Of a stretch of DNA of 64,000 nt, positions 44,260-55,260 are shown piece after piece. Under the pieces are notes generated by a model. It ran no database searches. It saw only the letters and a program-made list of their open reading frames with translations, and had not been told where the DNA came from. A program made the position numbers and the translations under genes. Source of the stretch: Ligustrum vulgare (Eukaryota; Streptophyta; Magnoliopsida; Lamiales; Oleaceae); assembly GCA_963555705.1 (NCBI GenBank), contig OY743172.1, positions 19,963,446 through 20,027,445 on the forward strand. Direction: 5' to 3'. Positions within the stretch are counted from its first letter, which is position 1, and each line of letters starts with the position of its first letter.

Positions 44260-44441
44260 TTTCAGGTTTCTGAATCAGTAATTTAAGCCTTTTAAATTTT
44301 ATTGCTAGTTTGATTTGAAGCATTATGGTAATTTTTGAAAATTAAAGGGGTTGTATGAATGTTTTTATTAATTTTCACTCAGTTATGATTTCGAATTTTA
44401 ATTGGTCAATTTCAGTTTTGGGGGTTAATGCTAATAAAAAA

Positions 44442-44442
<1 letters not shown>

Positions 44443-44517
<75 letters not shown>
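44443..44517. repeat. (AT)n microsatellite, about 37 units
   Basis: An uninterrupted TA run inside solo LTR copy A. The corresponding place in copy B has no such run, so it expanded after copy A arose or was lost in B. Confidence 0.9.
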
Positions 44518-44520
<3 letters not shown>

Positions 44521-47500
44521 AAATTTTAGATTGGATGACTTATGAATTTAAGACTGTTAATATCTAATTATGAGTTGAAATTTGTAACTTTCTGATTTGG
44601 GGAAAATTTCATGAATGGTCAGATTTGTTAGTAAGAATTTTGTGAACTTTGGTTTAAGTTTGATATATTTATTTTTAGTTAGAAATTATAATTTTACAAA
44701 TTTGGGGAGAATTATATAAATGGTTATATTAATTTTAAAATTTTATAGTTAATTAGAAGATTTTGAAATTATAGATTTAAACTGATTTAGTTGACGACCA
44801 TTGTGAGAATTTTCAAATTCTTAAATGATGGAAGTTCTTTAATGAATTCTTTGTTGACTTAATGGTCTTTAAATTGAAAAAAATCTCAACGTTAGGATTT
44901 CAAGTAATGAGGTGGTTTTAATTGAATTCTAATGTATATTCTTGACTTATAGTTGCTATTTTCAAACTTTTGAAATTTGTAGTTTAGTTAACTGTTCGGG
45001 TAAAGTTTGAATAAATGGTGATTTTCAAATTTATGAATAGTAGAATGCTAATTGGAATTTTCCTTGTGAAATTCAAGTTGTGATGAAGATTCCATAGCTT
45101 GAACCTTTGTGTAATTTGATTAGTTAGATTTGAATTTTGGCATCTAAGTTAATCTCTTATTCCGAATGAAGTATGATCTGTGTTTGACTTAGTTTAAGAT
45201 TCCAATTGATTTGAATTATAAGTCACATGAAAGTTTCAACCTCATTTAGGAGTTTTAAATGTGATTTTTGAACTAAAAGATGAGTAAAACTTTTCTATTG
45301 TGTATTGAATTGATTGTTCATTTCGAATATGGTGTTAAATGTGTTAGACATGGCTTAAGGTTCCGTTTGGTCTGAATTGTATATTAAATTGAAGTTTTAA
45401 CCTTAGTTAGGAGTTTAAATTTTGGTTTCGAACTAAAGGTTCTATTGTATGAATGGATGAAAATAATTAGGAGAATTGGTACATTGACGTCATGGGCATC
45501 TGAGACTCTTTCACTTGCAAATCAAGATAACGGTAACTACTAAGGACGTCAAGTAAGTAAACTTCCCCCTATTTTTTTTTATAGAAATTGAATGTAAATG
45601 TGAAATGTGTAAATGACTATCTTGCAACTTACTGCTTTGATGAATTTCATTTATTTTATGAAAGTATATGTTATTGAGAAGAATGTTCAAGCATGCACAT
45701 TATTATGTCATTGCATCATCAAGCATGCATTGGCATCGAAATTGGGAAGTCAAATATTTTTAAATGAAAGAAATGTGTCAAGGTGCAAGTTTGTTCAAAA
45801 GTTATGTATCCCAAGTTTTTAAGAAATGAATGGGTGTACTTCTAGTTCATGAAAGATGCGAGTGGGAAATGGGGTGCGGGGGACCGGCGTACCCGAATTA
45901 AGTTGCTTTGCGACGGAATGTTCAACCGTTTTACGGTGGACTGTTAAACCGCTTTGCGGTGGAATGAAGTGAATGAGCCGCTTTGCGGTGGAAATGTGAA
46001 AGTTAATCTGGTTCCAAATAAGAATTGCCCACTGTTATCTGATTGACTAGAAGATACACCAAGTGAGCTCACGAAGGAAATGAAGTGAAAGTTTTGAAAT
46101 GAAATGAAAGTTCGAAAAGTTTGAAAGTTTTGGAAAGTAAAGTAAATGGGGGATACATATATGAGATTTTTAAAGCATTCATGTCATAAGCATGCATTTC
46201 ATGCATAAAGTTTACTTACTGAGCTTTAGCTCACCCCAATCCCTCCCCAACATTTCAGGTGATGAAAGTAGGTGATCCAAGGAGAGTACTCGGCAGCTGA
46301 CTCAGGCTATACCCGCTTCAACCCTTTTAAAATAAAGTTAAATTAGAATTTATTTCAATTTCTCATTATTTATTCTTTAATTCATGTATTATTGATGTTA
46401 AATTACCTCTTATTTCATTTGCTAAAGTTTATTTACTTGAAATTATATTGTTGAGGAGTTTGGGATTTATTGTAATGGTTTGGATGACGTTTGGGATTGA
46501 ATGAGTTACGATGTGTATTTTAAAAATGGTTTTGATGTCCCTCTACAGGTTGGCTATGTCCAATTTACAGAGGAGACTCTGTCGAAATATTTGTAAAATT
46601 TCATAATAGAAAATGAAAATGTTGAGGTTTTAAATAATTTCTTTTCCGCATTTAAGTAAAGAAAAGTTAACACGCCTAGGTTTAAGATTTTGAACTTGGG
46701 GTGTTACATTTAAAATAACATTTTTAGAGTAACTTGGGCAAATATCTACTCCTTTGTGCATGCTTTGTGTTTACATATGCTATCACTCAATTTCAAGGTG
46801 AAGATCACATGAGAAAGCAAAACGGTAGCTTAATTGATGAATTTGGATGAAAGAAGTCCAATTCATGCAAAAAATGGTTTGGGACCAGGCTATCACCTTT
46901 CAAAAGTCAAGGACCTGCCATTCTATTACAACCAAACCAAGTTGCACATTTTCAAAAGTTGAGAGACCTTGTAACACCCCAAGTTTAAAATCTTAAACCT
47001 ATGCATGTTAACTTCCTTTCACTTTAAATGCGGAAATAAAACATTTCAAACATTAACCTTTCTTTACTTACATCCGGAAATAAATCATTTAAAACCTCAA
47101 ACAATTTCACTTATCTATTATAAATTTCTACAAAAAAATTTCGGCAGAGTCTCCTCTATAAATTGGAGTTAACCAACATGTAGAAGAATCTCATAATAAT
47201 TTAAATCATCAAACACAACTCATTCAACATCCAACCTTGTACGATAATTCAAAATTTATCCCAAGCTCCTCAACATAGTTAAATTTAAAACATGAGCTCC
47301 ATTTAACTAAATGGAGAATTGATAAACTATTAAAGAGATAAATAACTTATCAAAATTAAATTCGATAATAAACAATTGAAAGAATGAACTAATAAAAATA
47401 ACTAAAAACAATTATGAAATTCCAATTCAAACTTTAGTTGAAATGAGAAATCGTGGTACTGTGCGAGTCTGCCACCAAATGATCTATCCTCAGATCATCT

Positions 47501-48769
47501 AACTTTCATCACCTGAAATATTGGGGAGGGACTGGGGTGAGCTAAAGCTCAGTAAGTAAACTTATGCACGTGATACATGCTTATGACATGAAATGATTTA
47601 AAAATTTGAAGTATGTATCCCCATTCACTTTAACCTTTCACAACTTTCAAACTTTTCAAACTTTCACTTAACATTTCAAAACTTTTACTTCATTTCCATC
47701 GTGAGCTCGCTTGGTGTATCTTCTAGTCAATCAGATAACAATGGGCAATTCTTATTTGGAACCAGATTAACATTCACATTTCCACCGCAAAGCGGTTTAA
47801 TATTCACTTTTCCACCGCAAAGTGGTCATTCACTTTGTACGCCGGTCCCTCGCGCCCCATTTCCCACTCGCATCGTTCATGACATAGAAGTACACCCATT
47901 CTTTCTTGAAAAACTTGGGATACATAACTTTTGACAAAATTGACACATTCCTTTCATTAAAACATTTGACTTCCCCATTTTGATGCCAATGCATGCTTAA
48001 GGATGCAATGACATGATAACGTGCATGCTTGAACATTTCTTTAAATACACATACTTTCATATGGTAACCCAAAAGCATTAGAATTCCGTAATTAACACGA
48101 ATGTCAATTAAGAACATAATTTAACATTGAACATTCAACTATGCTGAGAGAAGGGGAAGTTTACTTACCTGTAGTCCTTAGTATTCACTTTACTTTAATA
48201 TCGGTGGGAGTTTTGGTTTCCCACAACGCCAATGTACCAATGTCCTAATTATTTCCATTCATTAACAAAATATAACTTTTAGTTCACAAACACATTTCCA
48301 ACTCCTAACCGAGGTCAAGACTTCTATGTAACTCACAGTTTACTCAAACGTGTCCTTAAGCCATGTCTTAACACATATAATATCATATTCGAAGTAATAT
48401 ATTAGATTCAAAGAAAATTTGAAATCTTTCTTACATATAAATTTACACGATTCAAAACTAGACAATACTCATTCCAAAAAATGATTTTTAAGTTATAAGC
48501 TATAAATTCACAAATTTAAATACAAACTCAATTTAAACTAATAAATTCCTAAATTTCTAAAATTTGAAAATTAATCCACATACCTTTATCATTCTTTTCC
48601 AAAACTGAAAGTTAAAACTCATTTATATTACTTTCCCCAAAATTTGATATTTACAGAATTACTCGAAGATTAACTAAAAATTTCAATTAACCTAATTATG
48701 TAATTCATGATTCCTTACACACACAAAAGTCAATATATACATACATATATACACATTACCATTGAAATT

Positions 48770-50454
48770 TGAAAATTTGAGGTTGTCTAAATTGTATAAA
48801 CAGATTGTCACAGACAAGTCTGGACCGTAATCAGTTAACAGTAAATTGTTAAGTTTTGTTTAACGCAGTACCAGATAAATCTTGCTGAGGCAGATTTGTC
48901 TGGATAGTAAAACGTAAACAACCAGAATAAATTGTGCGGAATAGTAAATGGACAGAACACAATAATTTGAGTTTAATGTGGGAAAAACCCTAACAGGGAA
49001 AACCCACGGCCCGCTTCCTGCAGACAAAAATAAATCACTATATAAGGAAAGAGTTTATAAGATCAATCTAAACTACATGATAAATCTACGCATGGACTTT
49101 ATCAAACATCCAAGAAATAGATCACTCTCTGATCCTTCTGTGGCATGTAATGTGAGCTGACGTCCCACCACTCTTCAGTAGTTTTCTTTGACTCTGCAAC
49201 ACTTTTCAGCAACACGAACTCTCGTTCGATCTTGATCCAAACCTCCCGTTTGTTCTTCAAGCTAAAATTCTTTCCTTCTCTAAGTGATTGAATCCTCCTC
49301 CAGGAGTATTGAAGTCACAACACAATTGAAGCTTTAATTATTTTTGCACCACACGAAAATAAAGCTTCAAGACTTCTAAAGTGGACGTGTATATTGATAA
49401 GCTCCACACAAATTTTGTATCTTTTTATGTCTTATGAAAACATCCCGTTTTCCTCCTATTTAAAGTGCAATCAGGTTTACTTGACTCTCAAATTTTCCTT
49501 ATTGCATAAAATACCTGCAAAACATGGTAAAGATTCTTAGTAAAAGGTAAGATAATTATCCTTAAATAAATCTTACCATAAACAACGATAATGATAAATC
49601 TTAAAAGATCTTACCATAAAATAGGATCTCAAATATTATCATTAAATTTTCGGCCTACACAAGGATTTTCACAACATAGATTTTCGTCCAACAAATCTTT
49701 CCATGTGTAGATAAGCTCGACCCTTATCATGATGACGATCTTATCATATGCAAAGATAAGATTGAAATATTCTTGACCATATCAAGAAAACACTTACCAT
49801 ATCTTGGATAAGCTTGAGTGTCAATAATAATCACAATATATTATCAAGAATTTTACCAAAATAACATGATCAAGATTTCAAAATCAATATCAATATTTTC
49901 GAGATTATGATCAAATCAATATCAATATTTCTTGATCATTATCTTTCCAATAATAAAATATTTTCTCGAAAATATGAAATATTTTTCTTCAATAAATATT
50001 TGCATAATTTAATTAAACTTAATAAATTACTAAATACCAGTGTTCTAAAAAGCGTGAAGCGTGATGAAGTGGGGAGCCCGAGTGTCAAGCTTTTCAAGCT
50101 TAAGCGGGAGTATGCGTTAAAAAGCGTTTTTCAATTCCTATATACAAAATTTAAATTTTACACATATTTTAACCCCTTAAAAAAATTTGAAAAAAAAAAA
50201 TTATAAGCGCGCTTTGGCTCGCTTCGGGTCACGCTTCTCGCGCTTTCTCGCGCTTACTCGCGCATAATGCGCGCTTTTTTCACGCTTTTTAGATAAAAAA
50301 TTTTCAGACGCTTTTTCCACGCTTTTCGCTGTTTTGACGCGGCTGAGTCGCGCTTCGCGCCTAGGAGCGCGTTGTGCGCGCACAACGCGCGCGTTTTAGA
50401 ACACTGCTAAATACATGTATTTAGTAATTAAATCAAGTTCTCTTAAATTACACA
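48770..50454 (-). mobile_element. SIRE-like Ty1/copia solo LTR, reversed
   Basis: It matches the copia LTR at 55261-57587 in reverse complement, for example GTGGGAAAAACCCTAACAGG near 48979 against the same phrase reversed near 57355. It starts TGAAAATTTGAGGTTGTCTA and ends CTTAAATTACACA. I found no clear 5-bp target duplication. It contains a hAT MITE; without it the LTR is about 1.3 kb. Confidence 0.75.
50038..50406. mobile_element. hAT-type MITE with GCG-rich inverted repeats
   Basis: An exact 8-bp target duplication CTAAATAC flanks it (50030-50037 and 50407-50414). Terminal repeats are CAGTGTTCTAAAAAGCG and, inverted, CAGTGTTCTAAAACGCG. Subterminal motifs GCGTGAAGCG and CGCGCTTTCTCGCGC recur. 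It is 369 bp and non-coding. It is the innermost layer of a four-deep nest. Confidence 0.9.
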
Positions 50455-51689
50455 TTTGTGAAAAATAGGAAATGTCAATAATATAAAATTAACAAAATTA
50501 GCATCAAAAATCTGAAAATAACTCCCAAAATCTGAATATATAATAATTTAAATCAACATTTATACCAAACTATTAATCAATCCACAAAACACATTATTAT
50601 TTTTTTTTTGAAATCTGAAATCTATAAATAAATAGCGCACACACACACACACACATTATCCCAAAATTGAACTTTAACCACTAAAAATCCAAAATTTCAG
50701 ATAATCTAAAATTTGAAATTTACACACAAGTAGCATATGCATACATGTACATACATAGAATCAATATATAAACATATGTGTATGTTTGGGTGTCTGTGTC
50801 TGTGTGTGTGGGTGTGGGTGTGGTTGTGTGCGTTTTCGGACCACTGTGTTTGTGTGTGTCGGGTCGGGGGAAAAAGGGAAAGAGGGAAGTCTACCGTGTG
50901 TGGAGACCCGCGAGGTGAAGACCGGCTAGGTGCTGGCTAGATTTCTACCGGTGGTGTGTGGCACTGCGGTCGAAGTGGAGAGGGAGAGGTCGCGAGAGAG
51001 CGGAGAGAGCGATGAGAGATGAGGGATTAGATTAGGTTTTAAATCTTAGGAATTTGAAATTTATTCCCTCGCTTCTCTCCATGTGCATAGTTAAGTCCAT
51101 AGGTTCTAATTTATTCTCCAATTGCCACTAAACTTTCCCCCAACTTTTCATTTAACACAATAAAATAGAAAATAGCATGTTTAGGTAATAAAACAATTAA
51201 TCACATAAAATTACACATAAACTATTAAAATAAACAATTTATAAACTTTTAATTGGTACATTGATCGAGACGGCATCCAAATACTTCCACTGCAAAATAA
51301 TTCAAATTATCGACATTAAAAATATCACTAAATTTAAAATTTATAATAACATTAACATAATTATTACGTGAAATTTAAGGATGCACGTAAAAAATGAAAA
51401 GCGGTATTACAGACCTCGATTGCAATGTTGAAGGGACTAATATGAAAGAAATCGAAAAATTCAGGGACCAAATAGATCATCTCAGAAAGTTTGAGGACCA
51501 GACTGCAATTGTAAAGATTGTTGGACTGCAAATAGCCATCAAAAGCTGGCCCATGCGATTACAACTTTAAAAATAAAAAATAGGGAAAATTATGCTTATT
51601 CACGCTTTTATATTTAAAAGTTTTAAAACCAGCTGTTTAAAAAATAATTATGAAAATCAAGTACGATTAAAATCTTAAAACAAGCAATA

Positions 51690-51890
51690 GTGCAAAGGAA
51701 CGCCCACTCCAAGTGCACACGTCTCTTCGTTGCTCATAATGTGTTTAATCTCATACTTAATCCCAATGTCTTCTCTTTTAACGCCATTATTGTTGCCTAT
51801 ATACTAAAGAATTACAACCTCACATTGCTCATCACCTGTTCGACATATTTACCCAATTGGACATTGTATCGTAAAGACTGGATAATGGCG
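51690..51890 (+). pseudogene. PPR-protein-like fragment
   Basis: The plus strand reads RLFVAHNVFNLILNPNVFSF followed by NAIIVAYILKNYNLTL, which fits the helix pattern of a plant pentatricopeptide repeat (PNVFSWNAIISAYLKNG type). It runs into DWIMAALKDDTVLVELLLHL, which does not look like a PPR and may come from another gene. There is no start codon context and no upstream or downstream repeats. The match is short, so this is tentative. Confidence 0.4.
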
Positions 51891-51984
51891 GCGTTGAAGG
51901 ACGACACGGTGTTGGTGGAGCTACTGTTGCATCTTCGAAAGTCTTCTTCATCGGAACCCTCTTCGAAGCGTCCTTGCTCCATTC

Positions 51985-52628
51985 CTTTGCAATCAATTGT
52001 AAACTGTAATTATAAGTGAGTTCCTGGAAGGGAGGGATGTTCTCGGCCCGCAAAAAGCATTTGGGGTGTTCTTTTTCATTGTGATATAGTTCACATTCTA
52101 AGCGTAATGGCTTGTGAACAGCTGTGATTGATAAACCTTCCTATGTTCCTAAACTGAGCTACATCAATTGTAAAGCCATCTTCTTCCCACAATTCTATTG
52201 ATTCTTCTGAATTGTTATAATTCTGACCAATATCAAACAGATATTCGTCATTTCCAGCTCTTTGTTCAGCTTCTTCTATCTTCAAGAAGCTCTCCTGCAT
52301 ACTCCCATATAAAACTTTTAGATGGAATAAAAGTTGGGCACCTCACACCCCATCATTTAGATCCTGTCTTGAAGATTTCAAGCTAGATTTTGATCTCATA
52401 TTCATGTTGGCTGATTCTGTTATAGCAAGAAGGAGGACATTTGCAACAAGAACCACACTCATAGACAAGGGGTTTCACCTCGACTATGCTCCATAATGGT
52501 TGAGTGGGATTTCATCAACATTTTTTACTGCACATAGACATTTCTTTCAAGTTAGAGCATCCCACTTTACAATTGCAACCTTGAGGGGGAATAGGGGAAA
52601 ACCAATCAGGATACATCATTTTGGTTAA
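51985..52628 (-). pseudogene. SUVH-type histone H3K9 methyltransferase fragment (pre-SET and SET)
   Basis: SUVH proteins methylate H3K9 at silenced DNA. The minus strand reads MMYPDWFSPIPPQGCNCKVG, then stops and LVYECGSCCKCPPSCYNRIS (the Cys-rich pre-SET region), then EIFKTGSK and IPSKSFIWEYAGE. It continues with AGNDEYLFDIGQNYNNSEE, DGFTIDVAQFRNIGRFINHS with CS, and after frameshifts AENIPPFQELTYNYS. NHSCS is the catalytic SET motif and is still legible. At least four stops and two frame changes, and loss of both the SRA domain and the C-terminal post-SET, make it a clear pseudogene. It lacks introns, which is normal for many SUVH genes, so a retrocopy origin cannot be judged. Confidence 0.85.
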
Positions 52629-52633
52629 GTAAT

Positions 52634-53222
52634 TTATTAGTTACAATTGTAATTAATTACAAACTTAAAACAAAATTATAATTGTAATTAATTATAAATT
52701 GTAATTGGTTACAAAATGTAATTAAATTGTAATTGCAGTTATAATTAAGGTGAATGTAACTAATCCATTAATTTTTTTTTTTTTTTTAAATCTGTCATGT
52801 TTTAGTTTTACAAATTCATTAGTTACAATTGTAATTAATTACAAAAGTGAAATAAAGTCACATTATAATTAATTACAAAATTTAAATAAAGTTACAATTG
52901 TAATTGATTACAATTTGTAACTAATTCAATTAATGTTAAAAGGAAAATGAAATTTCGAGTGACTTTATAATATACAATTAAGTTACAATTGTAAATTAAT
53001 TATAATTTTTAACTAATTTTGGCAATTAAACATGTCATGTTATACAAATTCATTAGTTTTAATTGTAATTAATTACAAAATTAAAATTAATTTATAATTT
53101 TAATTAAGTTACAATTGTAATTAATTATAAATTGTAAATTATTCAATTAATTTTAAAAGCTAGAAAAATGAAATTTCAAGTAACTTGTAATATACAACTA
53201 AGTTACAATGGTAATTATAATT
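52634..53222. repeat. tandem repeats built on palindromic TTACAATTGTAATTAATTA
   Basis: The block AAATTCATTAGTTACAATTG then TAATTAATTACAAA occurs near 52634, 52811 and 53045, each followed by further ACAATTGTAAT palindromes. The period is about 180-230 bp. It directly abuts the Helitron terminus at 53225. Confidence 0.7.
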
Positions 53223-53859
53223 AACTAGTTTCATACCCGTGCGATGCACGGACATATTCTATTTTCATGCATCCATATATAGATTTTTAAAAAATAAAAT
53301 TAAAATACATACATGAATATGATCTAAAAATTAAAGGACACATATCAACACAAACCCATCTTGAAAAATTCGAAAAATTTTAATTATAAGGAAATAATTT
53401 AAATGAATGGATGATCTTGATCATCTTGAAGACTTTAAAAGAACTAATGATTTTTACTCAAAAAAATTTTTGGAATGAAAAAAAGCTATCCATATCAAAT
53501 TTCAAATTGGCATAAAATCAAAAATGGATAAAAGGGTATACAATTCTAAATCAAATGAAACGAAACCAAATAACCAAAAAGAAAGTAAGAATAAAGGAGA
53601 ATGACATGTTCAGTTGTAGAAGAACCGCAAAGAGGAAAAGATGAACAATTCCCTTATTTGTCCACATTTTTCTAATGGCCCACTAATTTAGTCATCAATG
53701 AATTTAATTGTCAATCAGAATCTAATTGCACGTGCTTCTGCTTGCCATACAAAACTCATTTTTCTAGGAGTCTTAATTTAATTTTTAACTTTTAAGCAAA
53801 TCCAAACATGCTCTCAATAGACTGCAAGAAAAGTTAATAATTTGCTTACTATCCATTCA

Positions 53860-54130
53860 TGGTGACCTTGAAAACTTCCTGCCTTAAGTTTCTTGACAGC
53901 CACTATCATCCAGGTTTGTCGGAGCCAATGTGTTCTCATCTATCCATCCTTTAAAGACACATCCAAAGCCTCCCTCCCCAAGAAGACTATGACTTCAAAA
54001 GTTCCTTGTGGCATTCTTGTGATCATTGAGTGAAGAGGAATTGAAGTTGCCGGAGACACCTTTTGATACTACAAGAGCTTTGCACGAGGGCCTTGAAAAT
54101 TTTGGTTGGTTTAAAGGATTTTGAAAATTG
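53860..54130 (-). pseudogene. receptor-like cytoplasmic kinase (PBL/RLCK-VII type) fragment
   Basis: The minus strand reads SSSLNDHKNATRNF, a stop, [20 protein letters not shown] then NTLAPT in one frame, and [20 protein letters not shown] in the next. These are the N-terminal lobe landmarks of RLCK-VII kinases: the glycine loop GEGGFG, the WIDE.TLAPT insert and the AVKKL lysine. The rest of the kinase is absent. After GHHEWI a GTAAGC-like donor follows, so the piece came from genomic DNA, not mRNA. One stop and one frameshift are visible. Confidence 0.8.
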
Positions 54131-54361
54131 TTGTGTGGAGATGCAGCTTTACCGTTTGAAAAAAGAAATCCAAGTTAAGAAAATACAAGATTTTTCTTTG
54201 AAATTCACACGTCAAAAGTTGTAAACATATGCAGTTCCACTGGTGAATAGTCCTACTATCATATTGGCATTTCTAATTGTACTTAAAATGATGTGCAACT
54301 GTAACTGCAACTATAATTGTATTTTTATTTACCATAATAATTCTTTAAAAAAAAAAAAAAA

Positions 54362-54740
54362 AAAAAAGCCTCTTGAAGTAATCTCTCAGAATCTGCATCT
54401 AGTGCACTTGTTGCTTCATCTTGTAATAAGATTTTTGGTCTTTGAGAAATGCTTTGGTTATGGAAATTCTTTGTTTTGTCCACCACAAAGCAGTGTCTCG
54501 TGTTCACCCACTATTGTCTCTAAGCCCTGCAAATATTCAAGGCCAATTAGTAATAAATGGATCCTAGTAAGTGAAATAAGTCAAGTACTCATGGTTATTG
54601 AGAAATACACATGGGGCAATTTATCAATGAACTTAGAAGCATTTGCCAGCTTGGACGCTATTGTAATCTCTTCAGGAGTTGCAGTATCTTGCAAGAGTGG
54701 ACAGATAATAAGAATACCATGTGACAATATTCCCTCATAG
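54362..54740 (-). pseudogene. ABCB transporter nucleotide-binding domain fragment, two exons
   Basis: The minus strand reads DTATPEEITIASKLANASKF then IDKLPH (54590-54700). After an intron-like gap come LETIVGEHETLLCGG and, with a one-base loss, QRISI. Then SQRPKILLQDEATSALDADS and ERLLQEA follow (54362-54530). These are the ABC signature region, Walker B (ILLQDEA, where the usual form is ILLLDEA) and the D-loop SALD. The intron has an acceptor-like TTGCAG before GGCTTAGAG. Walker A and all membrane segments are missing. An A/T homopolymer near 54345-54366 ends the fragment. Confidence 0.8.
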
Positions 54741-55260
54741 TGAGGAATAAATTACATTATTAAAGTTAGAAATCTCAACTTACTATGATAAAACCAGATG
54801 ATAAATCCAGTGGCAAGTACTACATGAATAATAATACAATGGCTAGACATGATGCAATCTGTAACAAAATAGAAATCAGAGAAACGACTTACTGCTAAAA
54901 AAAAAAAAGCAATTCCTCCCCATGTTCATTCTTCTAAGATGTTATGTGATCTGCAAAAAGATAAACCTGTAAATGAGGTTAAGATTATAAAGATCACTCC
55001 TTTATAAATATTGCAAATTGTATTTAGAACAAAAGATTTGATTCTTGGATTAGAAATAAATCTAGAATAGTAATAAATAAATTAGAAACCATAACAAAAG
55101 ATATGAAAAGAAAAGAAAAGGAACAATTACAAACTAATTACCCTTCCATATATATAGGGTACATAAACAAAGTAAACAATGAGAAACTATTACAAAAGCC
55201 ATATAACTATCAGTTAACTTATTTTAAGTTATGTTTATTGACATTTTCTATTTTTCTACA
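54741..55260. other. spacer, possible further ABCB remnant
   Basis: Around 54780-54860 the minus strand has a hydrophobic stretch (SCLAIVLLFM, LDLSSGFII) that could be a membrane helix remnant of the same transporter, but this is weak. The rest is AT-rich, with CCATATATATAGGG at about 55145. Confidence 0.3.

Larger units (their letters stand above)
43406..46708 (-). mobile_element. Tekay/Del-like Ty3/gypsy solo LTR, copy A
   Basis: An exact 5-bp target duplication TTTAA flanks it (43401-43405 and 46709-46713). Read on the minus strand it starts TGTAACACCCCAAGTTC and ends AAGCGGTATTACA. At 3.3 kb it fits the long LTRs of the chromovirus Tekay/Del type, and it contains the TTACTGAGCTTTAGCTCACC phrase near 46215 that such LTRs share. 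Expanded GT and AT microsatellites occur inside. No internal region is present, so it formed by LTR-LTR recombination. Lineage is inferred from LTR features only. Confidence 0.8.
46970..51412 (+). mobile_element. Tekay/Del-like solo LTR, copy B, opposite orientation
   Basis: An exact 5-bp target duplication GACCT flanks it (46965-46969 and 51413-51417). It starts TGTAACACCCCAAGTTTA and ends AAGCGGTATTACA, the mirror of copy A. Corresponding landmarks (GTGAGCTAAAGCTCAGTAAG at about 47536, the GCAAAGCGG repeats near 47800, and the CACA/TGTG-rich GC stretch near 50.65-50.95 kb) confirm the match over its length. It is interrupted by a copia solo LTR at 48770-50454. Confidence 0.8.
43368..51600 (+). 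mobile_element. older Athila/Tat-type LTR fragment that hosts the solo LTR nest
   Basis: TGATAAGTATATTTTATGTA at 43368 resembles the start of the solo LTR at 61-62.9 kb read on its minus strand. The sequence continues across the two inserted solo LTRs: 43368-43405, 46709-46969 and 51413 onward. These joined pieces contain phrases such as GGGACCAAATAGATCATCTC, typical of the inner part of these LTRs. The far end is not found; I place it near 51.6 kb only roughly. Confidence 0.5.
53225..54900 (-). mobile_element. Helitron 3' end with captured gene fragments; far end not located
   Basis: On the minus strand the sequence ends CCGTGCATCGCACGGGTATG then AAACTAG, followed by T: a Helitron 3' terminus with the same hairpin as the one in EAF1 intron 20. 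To the right lie a kinase fragment and an ABC transporter fragment that keep intron-like breaks, as Helitron captures do. I could not identify the TC 5' end; the right coordinate is a guess bounded by the last ABC-like fragment. Confidence 0.55.

Noticed and set aside
45613..48117. Frames with CTLLCHCIIKHALA and CVFKEMFKHARYH type words in the two solo LTRs
   Set aside because: The two LTR copies give different proteins in different frames from the same DNA, so it is not under coding constraint.
48770..50454. 5-bp target duplication for the copia solo LTR
   Set aside because: The flanks are AAATT and TTTGT and do not match; ATTTG occurs on both sides only if the TG/CA ends are shifted, so I did not claim it.
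43406..51412. The inverted pair as one giant foldback (TIR) transposon
   Set aside because: Each arm has its own, different 5-bp target duplication, so they are two independent solo LTRs.
54243..54740. 165-codon plus-strand frame
   Set aside because: It is antisense to the ABCB fragment and starts in spacer sequence; the minus strand has the recognisable motifs.
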